Positions 19,602 through 29,042 of a stretch of 29,042 nt of DNA are shown piece by piece. Position 1 is the stretch's first letter. Each line of letters opens with the position of its first letter. The notes under the pieces were generated by a model. That model saw nothing but the letters and a program-made list of their open reading frames with translations. It did no database searches and had not been told where the DNA came from. Where the stretch lies: the NCBI RefSeq assembly GCF_000006405.1, contig NW_003201605.1, positions 38,502-67,543 of the forward strand, in the 5' to 3' direction. Made by a program: the position numbers and the translations under genes. This DNA is from Perkinsus marinus ATCC 50983. Lineage: Eukaryota > Perkinsozoa > Perkinsida > Perkinsidae.

Positions 19602-20664
19602 ATGGGCAAGAAGGCAGCTGGTAAGGGCAAGAAGGGCAAGGCCGCGAAAGCACCTCCTGTGATAGAACCTCCCAAGTGAGACCTCATAGTACGAGATAGA
19701 ACCTTTAGAGACTCGATTTCCCGCCCAGAGAAGTATAATAGAATGGATTCTATAATTGTTCAATGAGCTAGTTTGTCTATCGCATTCTGTTCATTTGTTC
19801 GACTGGTTGAGGTTGTTGATGATGATGATGAACGTTTCACCAGTGACTCGTATAATCTACCAAGTCAAACGTGTATAATTCTGTTCCCGCAAAAAGCGCA
19901 TTATGAGAGTCAATTCTGTAATCGGCATTACCTCAGATTTTCCCATCCTGAGTTCAAACCTGCCCGCCTAGACTCCCGGGTTGTCCAAGCGACCATCAAG
20001 CTTGCCGCGCCGGTGTGCACCCTCTTAGAGTTCACCAAAGCACTACCTCCGGTAAGGAGGTACACTACCTCTATATACTTCCCGTATTGCCATGCTATGG
20101 TAGACTACCAAAATATCATACATAACGGACTTGATAGTCAAAAGGCACGGGGGCAGTATACGAGAAGTGTCGGTGTGTGTCAACAGGTGAGCTTACTCTC
20201 GGGGATCATCCTTCCTTATGTGGTGTGGGAGACTTTACAGTACACTCCGGTATACACTATGGATCACACCATTATACAAAATCATAGGAATGTTCTCCTG
20301 AATGTTGAGAGCACTAGTGTTGGTTGGAGAAGGGCGTCTGCTATGTCGTCAGCCAATTCACATTGTTATCATATTGATACTTCTGGAAACGAACTGGAGG
20401 CATTGCTTAGGATCACAGAGTGGCTCGCACTATTCTAACCCACCCGGGTTCAGTTTTGTGGTATTAATCACTCCCTCTCTCCCTTTCTACAGGTTCCATC
20501 CCGAGGAAATAATCCGGCCAGATGAGACGCTTGAGGTGAGGGCGGCTACTGCGTGATGACATGGATCTGGCGTTGTCGTTGTGGTGCAGGATTGTGGTAT
20601 CACTGGGGGAGAGTGCGTCGTCTACTACGACTTTGTGCCACTCACAGGAGCATTGCTGCAATAG
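19602..20664 (+). CDS. Ubiquitin-fold protein with lysine-rich N-terminus
   Basis: Family not named, but the C-terminal half reads like a ubiquitin-like fold. ATG 19602 starts MGKKAAGKGKKGKAAKAPP, a style common in flagellar proteins. Downstream exons, whose phases agree: an exon ending at 20051 (TIKLAAPVCTLLEFTKALPP), 20104-20186 (TTKISYITDLIVKRHGGSIR), 20493-20535 (FHPEEIIRPDETLE) and 20590-20664 (DCGITGGECVVYYDFVPLTG, ending LLQ). Introns are 52, 306 and 54 nt. The pattern of strand, helix with a +RHGG turn, then LxDCGI-GG-xxxYYDFxP resembles the second half of ubiquitin-like domains. The N-terminal exons between 19676 and about 19940 are uncertain; PEKYNRMDSII is probably coding after a 24-33 nt intron. 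Role unknown. Confidence 0.55.
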
Positions 20665-22289
20665 TGAGGGAGCATATTGAACCTCCTCACAAGTCGTACC
20701 ATGATGAACCACATTGAGATGTTCAATGTCTAGTCGCCTTTGTGTTTGAGATTGACTAATGGGAAGTCCAAATAGAGGCGAGGTCATCTCTCATTTCCTT
20801 TATTGAGTGGCTTCAGCACTACTCCAGCTGGCCACCGGAGTAGGTACTTCCTGCTATCGTTGTTTCCGGTTCATCATCCTTGTCTCGACTTCGACCCACT
20901 GTGGCTACTCATTATGAGATGTTCAGGAAGTGTCGGATACTAGGATTGCTCTACTGTATGACTATTCATGAGGGAGCTCGACTGGTCCAGAAGTGCTCTC
21001 GAAAACGGCATTGAGTTGAGGTTTATCTTGACAAGAAGTTCGAATTTGAGATGCAGTCTGTGAATTCGCCTTGTTCATTCCATCAATGCAGTAAGCTTGC
21101 CTGAGAAGCTGAGTAAGTACATATACCCCATGAACCGGTGGAGGGGTGAACGATCTCTATACGAAGGCGACACAGTGATTGGCCTTGGTCTTAGGAGCCA
21201 TGATAAACACAACACTATCGTTTTTCAGTAGGTAAATACAGCAGTATATAGCAAGACTAAGTAGCTCTAGCTAAAGGTCAGACCAAGTATGAAGGATTGT
21301 GCGCAGGTGTCTCCGGAAAAGTCTACAACAGAAGTCGCTAAGTACCGATACGGTGTGAAAATCATGGCCAAGGATTTGAGTGCCGTTGAATCCAATAGGG
21401 ATTCTATCAATAGTCAACTGTGTAGAAATTTGTGTAGATGACAACCCGAGTGCTGAGATGAATAAGCACTAGCTTTATTGTCACCCGTGCTAGCCCTACG
21501 GTCTATCATGTTGAAAGGTTGTCGTTTTAATTTGTATTATCAATAGAGGCAGGCCACGTGTTCCGGTATGAGTGGGAGTCATCATCGTATAGATTATCAA
21601 CGACAGCTGTAGTAGATGGCTTGCTGCGTTTGCTTCTTACTGTGGCTAAAACTGCTAAGAATGCAATCGTAGGCTGGCCGAGGCGGATGTATTGGGTTTT
21701 GAATCGAAAGCCGTTGACGTGGAACTGTCAACTAAGTAGAGTATATTCTGTTGACGCATTCCATCATCGCTTAGTGGTGATGAAGAATAACGGAACGACT
21801 CATGGTCTGTCATATGCGCTTGTATCCGCACGCATACGCATCCACGTGTTATTATAACACAGCTATCGATACACTCCATCGTCATGTTTGGTGAAGCAAC
21901 CGTTAAGGGTGATAGTTGAACTGAGAACTCGAGACCGAGCTGATTTGCTGCTGTGGGCCACAGTGGAATGACCCGCTTCGCTCGCCCTTTGATGAGGTTG
22001 AGAGTCGCTCGACCATCATTTCCATCTCCGTCAACCTAACCAGATCTCAACGTAACGATGGTGGCTGGGTCGGATCATTGTACAACGTGCGGTTACGAGT
22101 ATTATACGCATGCAGCACGGACATTCCGGTTCTGCATTGACCCTAGGGACGAGAAAATATCCGTGTTAACGACGAGAATGATTTCAGGATCAAGGAGATA
22201 AGGAGGTCTTCGTATTGGAATAACCTCGAGGTTGAGACAACGCCTCGTATATAAGTAGGAGTTTCACCAGTGTATTCACTCGGTAATCA
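20665..22289. other. 1.6 kb without a recognised gene, coding traces
   Basis: Largest unassigned stretch. Plus-strand pieces with coding-like content: 21131-21232 (MNRWRGERSLYEGDTVIGLG), about 21340-21440 (YRYGVKIMAKDLSAVESNRD) and 21558-21857 (99 codons). They could not be joined by convincing splices and are interrupted by stops. A decayed gene or an unresolved multi-exon gene are both possible. Confidence 0.3.
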
Positions 22290-22978
22290 ATGGCCAATTC
22301 CACCCCTACCGGCACTGCTGCATTCAAAAGGATTCCACTAGCGGTCCTCGTAAGCTGTCTAACTGTCATGAACGCCTCGTCTCTTGAAGTAACTCCAGTC
22401 CCTTCCTGTGTCGTGCATTATGTGCTACTGTCCCTCACTAGGTGACTATGGGAAGTGGCGCTGCGTGCTCTGTTGAAGGTCTTTATGGCCGTACAGTGAT
22501 GTTCAAGTGGCTTCCAAAGACCGCCTCACCCTCCCTATTGGAATACACTAGGCCGTCCATTAGCATCATCTACCTCAGTTGTGATGGCAGGAGCGCACTG
22601 GAGTAAGTCCATGCACAGTACTCATCTCTAGCATATACGCTTTATTCCAGCGCTGCCGAAGCCACGGTAGCTGTTGAGGAATGGATACCCAAGGTTGAGT
22701 CAGCGGCCCGAACGACTGCCAGCCAGGATCGTGAACCTTCGTTGTCGGAGATGTGCAAAATATCAGTGGAAGCCATGGCGATGTCGGAAATGAATGTCGG
22801 GGGAAAGAATGCGAATCAAGGTTTCATAGCGATGTTGTGCAGCAGAGTCGAACCATTGCATACTTCCCTTGCCGAGGCCCGTTCCGAGACTGATGATGAG
22901 CTTGTGAAAGAGGAAACGAAGAAGATGAAGAAGAAACGCTTTAGGCTTTTTTCGGGGAATTCTTTCCGGAAGTTATGA
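22290..22978 (+). CDS. Unrecognised protein with signal-peptide-like N-terminus
   Basis: Exons 22290-22388, 22442-22602 and 22651-22978 give 195 residues. Introns are 53 nt (GTAACT...CACTAG) and 48 nt (GTAAGT...TTCCAG), both phase-consistent. The N-terminus (KRIPLAVLVSCLTVMNA, about 14-30) is hydrophobic after two basic residues, so a signal peptide or signal anchor is likely. The middle has VEGLYGRTVMFKWLPKTA; the second half is charged and ends in a strongly basic tail (KEETKKMKKKRFRLFSG). No family recognised. The clean splice pattern is the main argument that it is real. Confidence 0.55.
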
Positions 22979-23069
22979 TAGACCGTTGTGATGATGACGA
23001 TGTCAATAGATGTCATGTCCATTGCGAGTGTCGTTGAGTTCGTTGAGTATTAGCGATGCCAGTAGCTAA

Positions 23070-23562
23070 ATGAGAGCCGAAACTATCCGCAGGGGGCACT
23101 GTTTTGATCCGCCGCGGCTTGAGAACTCAACTGCTCAGACATACTGTAGGGCGGCTGCTGCCCTCGAGATAGTCCTTTCTGAGCTACACAGTATCAAGTG
23201 CGCATGTGCCTGTGCTGTTCATGTGAGATCCCCATACTAGCATTCAAGATTGTTCGTGGTAGGCAGGCTCGACCCGAAACCGCTCTCCATGGAGTTCGCC
23301 AGACTCACAATGTGATGGGATGTCTGTAAGTGGCTCGATTGATGTCGTCTACAGTTCCATCATATCCGGCCTCAATACCCGGCAATGTACAATGTCTTCC
23401 ATTCTTGTTGTTGCCAAAAGTGTTGTTACTAAGAAGGTAGTGTTACCGAGCCGAGGCAACTGGTTGCAGTTCTCTGAGGATTCTGAGTATAGAAGTTCTC
23501 ATTGCTGGTCGAGTTCGATAATAAGCAACTCAATAACCGTGTGTGCTACGCAGACTGCATAG
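23070..23562 (+). CDS. Possible small protein with very short introns
   Basis: ATG 23070 opens a 50-codon exon (YCRAAAALEIVLSELHSIK, then CACACAVH). Exons 23070-23222, 23249-23325 and 23355-23562 join in frame to 145 residues if introns of 26 nt (GTGAGA...TTCAAG) and 29 nt (GTAAGT...CTACAG) are accepted. Both donors are strong. No family, signal peptide or membrane segment is recognised. Introns this short are unusual, so the model is tentative. Confidence 0.3.
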
Positions 23563-23636
23563 TGGACTAACCAGTTTAACACAAGAGCATATATAGTGCA
23601 AGGGAAAAACCTAGTATATTGGTATCACACAGCTGT

Positions 23637-24860
23637 TCACTTTTTGGCCGTCTTCTTCTCGGGATTGGATTCCATCTCCATCTCCTCATCGACGATCTCT
23701 TCTATGGACCCATCCGGCACCTTATCCTTCTTGTAGATCACAATGTACGCTATTTGAGTATCGGCCCGACCCCCCACCAACTCGTCCACTAGATACACAC
23801 TGATGCGGTGTCTCCCCACAGTAGAGGATATTGCGACCTCTAGTCATGCTGAGTGACCTTACCATCATTGAACCGAACCCATTGGTCCTCTTTAAATACA
23901 TCCCCATCAGCTTCCTTGAACCCAAAGGACATAGTCCTGACCAATGCCATAGCCCGACCCATAGTGTCCACCCTCAGCTGGTCGCCGCTCATGAGATATT
24001 ATCGACACACACCTGTAGTTGCCCGTAGGTATTTACTCTCCATAATTGAAATCGATCGATAATCCCTTTCTTTTCCTCGCATGTGATTCCTCTAATTGAG
24101 GTGTTTAATAACGCCTGAGCAGCATTGTGAATTGATTGATATCTTTCACGGCAGCCAAGATACAATGTAGGCCCGGATGTGTACCTCCCTGAGTTGTCTT
24201 ATCGAATGTCTCCGGAAACATAACCCGAATAAGCTGGCAGGCTCGAAGGCATTATTGGCCTTAGTGCCGAGGTTCTTGAAGGTCTGGTGGACCAAGGCGC
24301 TCAGGCCCCTCTCCTGACCGCTACCCTCACTATGTGACCCGCTGTCGTAGGTGACATCACAGTGATTAGGAGTCTCGGGAAGACTGAGTAGTACTACTTC
24401 AATAGAGCCTGCCTAAGTGGAGGGCCTGTATGGTGGCATTCATGTAACAGGAGTTGCCCAGGTTCACTAGGCTGATGGGCAACGTCTCGATCTCTCTTCC
24501 CTGGAATTGAAGTAAACCTTTCCCAGCGGTCTTTTCTTATAGCAGCGATCGAGTACGCGATGTAGTAAGTGATAGTACTTTACGAACTTTCCTATTTCAC
24601 TTCGTCTGATAAGTCCTCCACGAATGCAGTGTTTTCAGCAGGAGTTTTCAACTGCGGACCCACAGCTGTGCCTGGAGTCGATCAGAGATACTATCATCGC
24701 TGGGAAGAGTAGCTCTAACCTAATAAGGTGATCTTCCGGTTCGGCTTAGTTCAAGGTGATCATCACAGTCCTTTCACAGATCGCCAGGCAAGCCCATAAT
24801 CCTCTGTTTGCCGCGCGGTACACTCGTAAGCTTCTCCAGTTGATTTTGAGAAGGAGAGTT
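23637..24860 (-). pseudogene. USP14/Ubp6-like ubiquitin-specific protease, decayed
   Basis: Remnants on the minus strand follow the domain order of the proteasome-associated deubiquitinase USP14/Ubp6. From 5': a ubiquitin-like piece (QLEKLTSVPRGKQRIMGLPG, about 24840-24780) stopped by TGA at 24776-24774; the linker ENTAFVEDLSDE (about 24650-24610); the Cys box SLVNLGNSCYMNATIQAL, catalytic Cys codon at 24449-24447; LVHQTFKNLGTKANNAFEPA, then a one-base shift into IRVMFPETFDKTTQGG; KKGIIDRFQLWRVNTYG; then directly the His-box region GRAMALVR and DQWVRFND, and a C-terminal TQIAYIVIYKK with an acidic tail. The catalytic His expected in GHYxxxVR is Arg. Most of the middle of the catalytic domain (well over 100 residues) is missing, and several stops interrupt. 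Loss of function is inferred; the family assignment is strong. Confidence 0.7.
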
Positions 24861-25249
24861 TTCGCTGACGGTAGAGCTCCCCAGGCATCGCGGAGGCGAC
24901 CCAGGTTCAAACATATCATGAGCTGTTAATGTGGACCTCGTCCGGTACAAAAATCTCTACTTTTAAAGGTTGTCTGCAACTCGTTCCACGGTTAACACAG
25001 TTGTTTACATAGTGATAACAAGTCTTCCTGCCGTTGTTAAGTGGGGAAAGTCGACTCATAATATCGACGTTAATACCACGGAGCCCGTAGCAGTTACAAA
25101 TATTGCGACGATTGGGTGTGTAAATCTTAGCACGAACGATTATACGGAGAAAGCGGAATTTTTCACACAGATTTACAATCGTTAGAGCACGTAACACCAT
25201 CAAACATCATATCTCTAGAAAGATATTTCATTTCACTCCTATTTCACCT
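24861..25249. other. Intergenic, upstream of the HAD gene
   Basis: AT-rich. The minus frame 24916-25203 (95 codons) and its plus shadow show no family. It probably holds the promoter of the gene at 25250 and the lost 5' end of the USP14-like pseudogene. Confidence 0.35.
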
Positions 25250-26346
25250 ATGGCAGGAGGTAGTACTTTACGTAACTCCAACTCTGCTGTTACTGCTAGT
25301 CAGCGGCCTGTAGTAGCCTGCGACCTTGATGAGGTCCTTGGCCAATACCTGGCCACTTACTCAAAGTGGCACAATAGAGTTTATGGCACACACTTGAAGG
25401 TCTCCGACTTCTTCACGTATCGTTTCTGGGAAGTTCAGGGAGGTACTACTACTCGTATTTACATACCATAAAGATGGCTTATTCGACTATCGTTAGTTCT
25501 GGGTCCGTAGTAGTGATTTCTCCGTGGAAAGTCGTGCGCTCGAACGACCAGTTGGTGACTCGGTCGAGTGAAGGTCTGCCGTGGCTGTCAGGTACAGCGA
25601 AGGAGGCTATGGAGAAGTGCTACCTCTTTCACGAGTCTCCTGAGTTCAAGGCCGGCATTCCTCTCGTTCCCGGTGCTCAGGAGTACATAAGGAAAATCGG
25701 AAAATTCGCTGATGTTCATATAGTTACTTCCCGGCAAGATGTGAGTCGTGGTTTCACCACTGACACCATCAACGTCGCTTTTCTTAGCAAATTCGACAAG
25801 ACACTTACGACTGGATTTTCAAGAACTTTGGTATCCCCTCCAGCAGGGTCCATCTAGGTAATCACTTCGGCCTGTCTGGCAAGCAGATCTCCAAGGCAGA
25901 CATGTGCAAAGTAAGTTGGTTGGCCTGTTTGGTTATGTTGATTTATATTGATAGGATATTGGTGCTAGCTTACTGATCGATGATAACCCAACGTATATCA
26001 ATGACGCTGTTAGTCACGGCTTCGGTGGAATCCTATTCGACTACAATCATGAGTAAGAGGCGGGGGTGATGATGTTGCTGATGATGATGATGTTGTTGTT
26101 GTTGTTGTTGTTGTTGTTGATGTTGATGTCGCTGTAAGGTGGTGTTGTTGTAGGTACGGTTGGAGTCATGATCCAGAGTCACCCATTCCTAAAGAAGCAG
26201 TGGTGGCCACGAACTGGGAAGAGGTGTATGATTACGTTAGAAGGATGGTGCCTCTAGCGGTCACTGTATCCTCTTCCACCTCTACTGCTCCTGCTAAACA
26301 GAATAACAGCAGTGATGAACTGGATGGAATCAGAGTACGTGCGTAA
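25250..26346 (+). CDS. HAD-superfamily hydrolase (deoxyribonucleotidase-like, plant-type)
   Basis: Exons 25250-25442, 25592-25740, 25788-25910, 25955-26052 and 26154-26346 give 251 residues; introns 149, 47, 44 and 101 nt, all GT-AG. HAD motif I is VACDLDEVLG (D25, D27: nucleophile and acid/base). Next come FFTYRFWEV, IPLVPGAQEYIRKIGKFADV, motif II in HIVTSRQD, VHLGNHFGLSGKQISKADMC, motif IV LLIDDNP, then FDYNHEYGW and TNWEEVYDYV. This order (DEVLG, PGA, VTSRQ, GNHF, SK-C--LGA-LLIDDNP, LFDY, NWEEV) closely follows an uncharacterised plant HAD family related to 5'(3')-deoxyribonucleotidases. It is likely a small phosphatase; the substrate is unknown. The last intron contains a GAT/GTT microsatellite. 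A GTAAGT overlapping the stop codon could be another donor, so the C-terminus may be longer. Confidence 0.85.
26067..26131. repeat. GAT/GTT trinucleotide microsatellite inside an intron
   Basis: A run of GAT then GTT triplets within the fourth intron of the HAD gene, just before its TTGTAG acceptor. Confidence 0.85.
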
Positions 26347-26589
26347 GTCACTGTGAACATGTGTGAGCACCCTGGGAGGTTTCTCATAGCTTACTGTTCA
26401 TTTCCTTTCTCTGTTGATATCACTAAAGTCGGCAACATCATCAGTCTACTGCTGCCGGTGTTGTCGCTATCTTGTAGCTTCACCGTTACTATTTATAGTT
26501 CCTCTCCCTCGAGAAATAAGTTCTGCTATCATATAGTAACTGTTGTGTTGGCTCAATGCTCTGGTCTTTCCCTGGGGTTGCTCAAGTTC

Positions 26590-29042
26590 ATGTCGAGTAA
26601 CGGAAGGATGACGGCAAGTGAAGTATCTGTTGGAAGCATACGCGCTGAGTACGGGAGGCTGATCGAAGCCTTTTCGAATTGTTCTTTACTATCTGTTAGT
26701 CAAGGAGATCTCGAGGTTAGAGGAAAAGTTCAGCCCAAGTTTGAGCTGACGCATTTCGCTGGTGGTTCTCGCCAGATCTGTTGTAAAGGGAGGTGCCCTC
26801 ATGTCAGGTGAGGCGACCACAGGTTGCCGGATCGAGGCTCGACCGGCCGCCCTGCACTTCTCGGGGGTCAGACCTCGTACCCGATACAAGGAGAGGTTGC
26901 GTATAGTCAACACTGGCAGCCGCAGTATGAGGTATCAGAGGGCCTGTCCTTCCTTCTACTCCTTGACTATGGTCCTCAGACTGACCATAGTATCGCTGTC
27001 GAGCTCCTCCTGCATCCAGCTAGAGTTCATCAAGGTGGGGCTCTTGGCACCGGGCATGGCTCAAGACATCGATGTGGTGGTCACTCCTGAGGACTATAAG
27101 TACAGCTTTGAGAGTATTGAGGTAATGGTGGTTGCTCATTGGGACGTGTTGGAATTGTCATCAGATCATATGTGGTCCGACTGACGATTCAGAGAGGTAT
27201 GGGTTGCAAGTCCCTGTACATGTCTATGCTAGTGGCAACAAGCTCGTGGAGAAAACGCTGCCCCCGATAGTTGACTTCGGTGATGACGTGTGGATGACCT
27301 CGCGGTGATGCTATTATGATGGTTAGGGAAGGTCCCTGTAGGGGGGGTGGTCGAGAGGCGCTTTGTATTGCGCTGTGATGTGCCTTTGGAGTTCGAATTT
27401 GAGGTTTTGCACTTGCGTCGGCATCCGGACATAGCAGTAGTGGTAGACAGGTGGGTTCCTCATGAGCGTGTTGGAATGTAAGAAGAGGAGAGCTTAGGAC
27501 TAGGATAGCCCCGGAGGTGCCAGCGGAGCTCCGTGTGGAGTATCGTCCGACTAGCTTCACAACGGCTGTGGCTGAGGTCGAGGTGGTACTGGCTCAGTTC
27601 GGGGGAGAACCTACTAGAAGGATGAAAGTGAGAGGGACGGGGAGGGGGGGACTCTAGCATGGAGTAGATTTACGTTGGAAATGCCTTCGAGTCTTCCGCT
27701 AAGTGAACTTGAATGGAATATTATATGTAGTATGTTTTTGCTTGGTGGTCTTGACTCGTAGTTGATGTGAAGAAAGTTGTAGAGATCTGTGTGTTAATCT
27801 ATCCGGGGGAAGCGGGTGGAAAGTTTGCGTGCAATCGCAAAGAGTGGGTAGGAGCAGTAACATATATGTATCTAGGAATTAATATTAGCGTCGGCTTGGA
27901 GGGATTTGACGCTCAGATCTGTGGTACATGTGTGCCTGGATTGAGGAAAGATAGAGAGAAAGCTAAGGGCTTGTTTGAAATAGAGAGGCGGAGGCAACAG
28001 GTGCATGATGCGTCTATAGTTAGGAGGGTGGAAAAACTGATGGAAAAATCGAAAAATCGTAAAGTCGCTCGAAAGACAGTTGTCAGGAGAACGACTCATA
28101 GACAGAGAGAGAGGACGGTTGGGGGAATTTACTTGCCAGAGGTCAACACTGGTGGAAAATTGACGCAAAATGAGACGGCATATGTGCTGATGCAGAGGGC
28201 GGGAAAGGTGCCGCTGAGGCACTTGAGGAGGTACATCGAGCAGGTGAAGGGTGGGGAGGTGAGGGAGAGGGAGAGGAAAAGGAGGAAGGATCGGGCGATA
28301 CGAAGGATGGGGGAAGTTCTGTGGCGTGCGGTAGTGTGCTGGTATTGGTCCGCTTGGAGGGATTCGTATGATGCTGCGAAGAGTGGGGCTAGGAGGGCGG
28401 CCAGGAGGGCTCTTGCTGAGGAGGTGAGAGAGAAGGCAGCGGCGGCGGCTTTGGTCGATGATGATGATGATGACAGTGAGGAAGAAGAGAGTGAGGGGGA
28501 AGTAGAAGCTGTGGTGGAAGTTGTTGCTGAGGCTACAACGGTGGGCCAAGAGGTTGATGATGACTATGAGAAGGACTCCAGAGTGGTCGAGGCGAGGAGG
28601 CTGATTGAGGAGAGGGGCGTTGGGCCGGTGGTAGAGCCGGAAGAGGAGGAGGAGTCATCGAGTGAGGAGGAGGAGGGGGAGTACGAGTTGAGTGAGGACG
28701 CCAAGTTGTTGATAGAAATAGCGGAGCAATTGGAAAAGGAAAGGAATGGTGAGGAAGTGGAGGCCTCTGAGGAAAGTGAGGAAGTCATTGAGGAAACCCC
28801 GGTTGAGGTGGACGATGAACAGGAGCAAGAAGAGGAGGAAGAGGTGATAGTTGACATCGTGGAAGAGGACAGTGAAGAGGTACAAGTTGCAGTAGAGAGT
28901 GGCGAAGCTGTTGAAGATACCGGTGGACGAACCTACTCGTTCCGGGAGCCGGTTAAGTACGACTTCACGCTGGGAAGGGGCATGCTCCCCACGTTGGCGT
29001 TGGGTGGGGCTCTATTGCCAGGAAGAACGGCCAGGAGGCCTC
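26590..29042 (+). CDS. cfap221: CFAP221 (PCDP1), flagellar central-apparatus protein, continues off the right edge
   Basis: Exons 26590-26761, 26808-26931, 26980-27121, 27165-27279, 27327-27450, 27498-27627 and 27917 to the edge; introns 46, 48, 43, 47, 47 and 289 nt. At least 644 residues. CFAP221/FAP221 belongs to the C1d projection of the axonemal central pair and helps regulate ciliary beating through calmodulin. First ASH/MSP-like domain: RIEARPAALHFSGV, RLRIVNTGSRSM, FIKVGLLAPGMAQDIDVVV, PEDYKYSFESIE, YGLQVPVHVYASGNK. Second: LPPIVDFGKVPVGGVVERRF with CDVPLEFEFEV, APEVPAELRVEYRPTSFTTA, VLAQFGGEP. Segment lengths match my memory of human CFAP221. The last exon has GIYLPEVN and YVLMQRAGKVPLRHLRRYI (family motif LP..., LNQ-PGK), then a long Arg/Lys-rich and Glu-rich region (D6 run at about 28459). 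No stop before the edge. The 289-nt intron is the least certain join; the start could be 26611. Confidence 0.85.

Noticed and set aside
26960-27022. A 22-nt intron in CFAP221 giving a GPQTDH reading
   Set aside because: A 48-nt GT-AG intron at 26932-26979 gives the expected domain length and needs no tiny intron.
27872-28549. 225-codon minus-strand frame, and those at 28564-28885
   Set aside because: They are shadows of the purine-rich CFAP221 exon, which is open to the edge on the plus strand and continues a homologous protein.

Overview
The window is nuclear DNA of a protist, most likely a perkinsid alveolate (Perkinsus or a close relative). Four things point there: genes on both strands with little space between them, many very short GT-AG introns (mostly 43-54 nt, placed by protein homology), a flagellar central-apparatus gene, and families of DMT and MFS transporters. 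The clade is an inference; I ran no search. Most genes are split by introns, so single open frames miss or break them. I rebuilt the exons by hand from reading frame, splice signals and remembered family patterns. RNA-seq would test every splice call. A 100-N block at 10556-10655 is an assembly gap.

Left part (1-7.2 kb). The minus strand carries the 5' two thirds of eIF3g, running off the left edge, and upstream of it a DMT (EamA) transporter. A pair of inverted 19-nt repeats (3336-3594) shares its core with a minisatellite 5 kb away. A long unrecognised multi-exon gene (4659-6420) and a small one (6618-7043) follow on the plus strand.

Middle (7.2-18.1 kb). Two tandem MFS transporters are separated by 16 copies of a 53-bp minisatellite and a CAT repeat; the second contains the N gap. 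Then come a secreted transglutaminase-like protein (C159/H204/D225), a degenerate-repeat block bounded by 32-nt direct repeats, an FSH1/OVCA2-type serine hydrolase whose nucleophile elbow is broken by two one-base frame shifts, a rhomboid-type membrane protease, and a second DMT transporter on the minus strand that is a paralogue of the first.

Right part (18-29 kb). This holds a small ubiquitin-fold protein with a lysine-rich start, a short protein with a signal-peptide-like start, a decayed USP14/Ubp6-like deubiquitinase (minus strand), a HAD phosphatase of a type also found in plants, and CFAP221 (PCDP1), which runs off the right edge in a long Lys/Arg- then Glu-rich exon.

No operon-like system is visible. 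The genes look independent: housekeeping (eIF3g), transport (two DMT, two MFS), proteolysis and secretion (rhomboid, transglutaminase-like), and flagellum (CFAP221). The points most worth following are the decayed USP14 copy, the broken FSH1 active site, the link between the inverted repeat and the minisatellite, and a possible second class of 23-29 nt introns.
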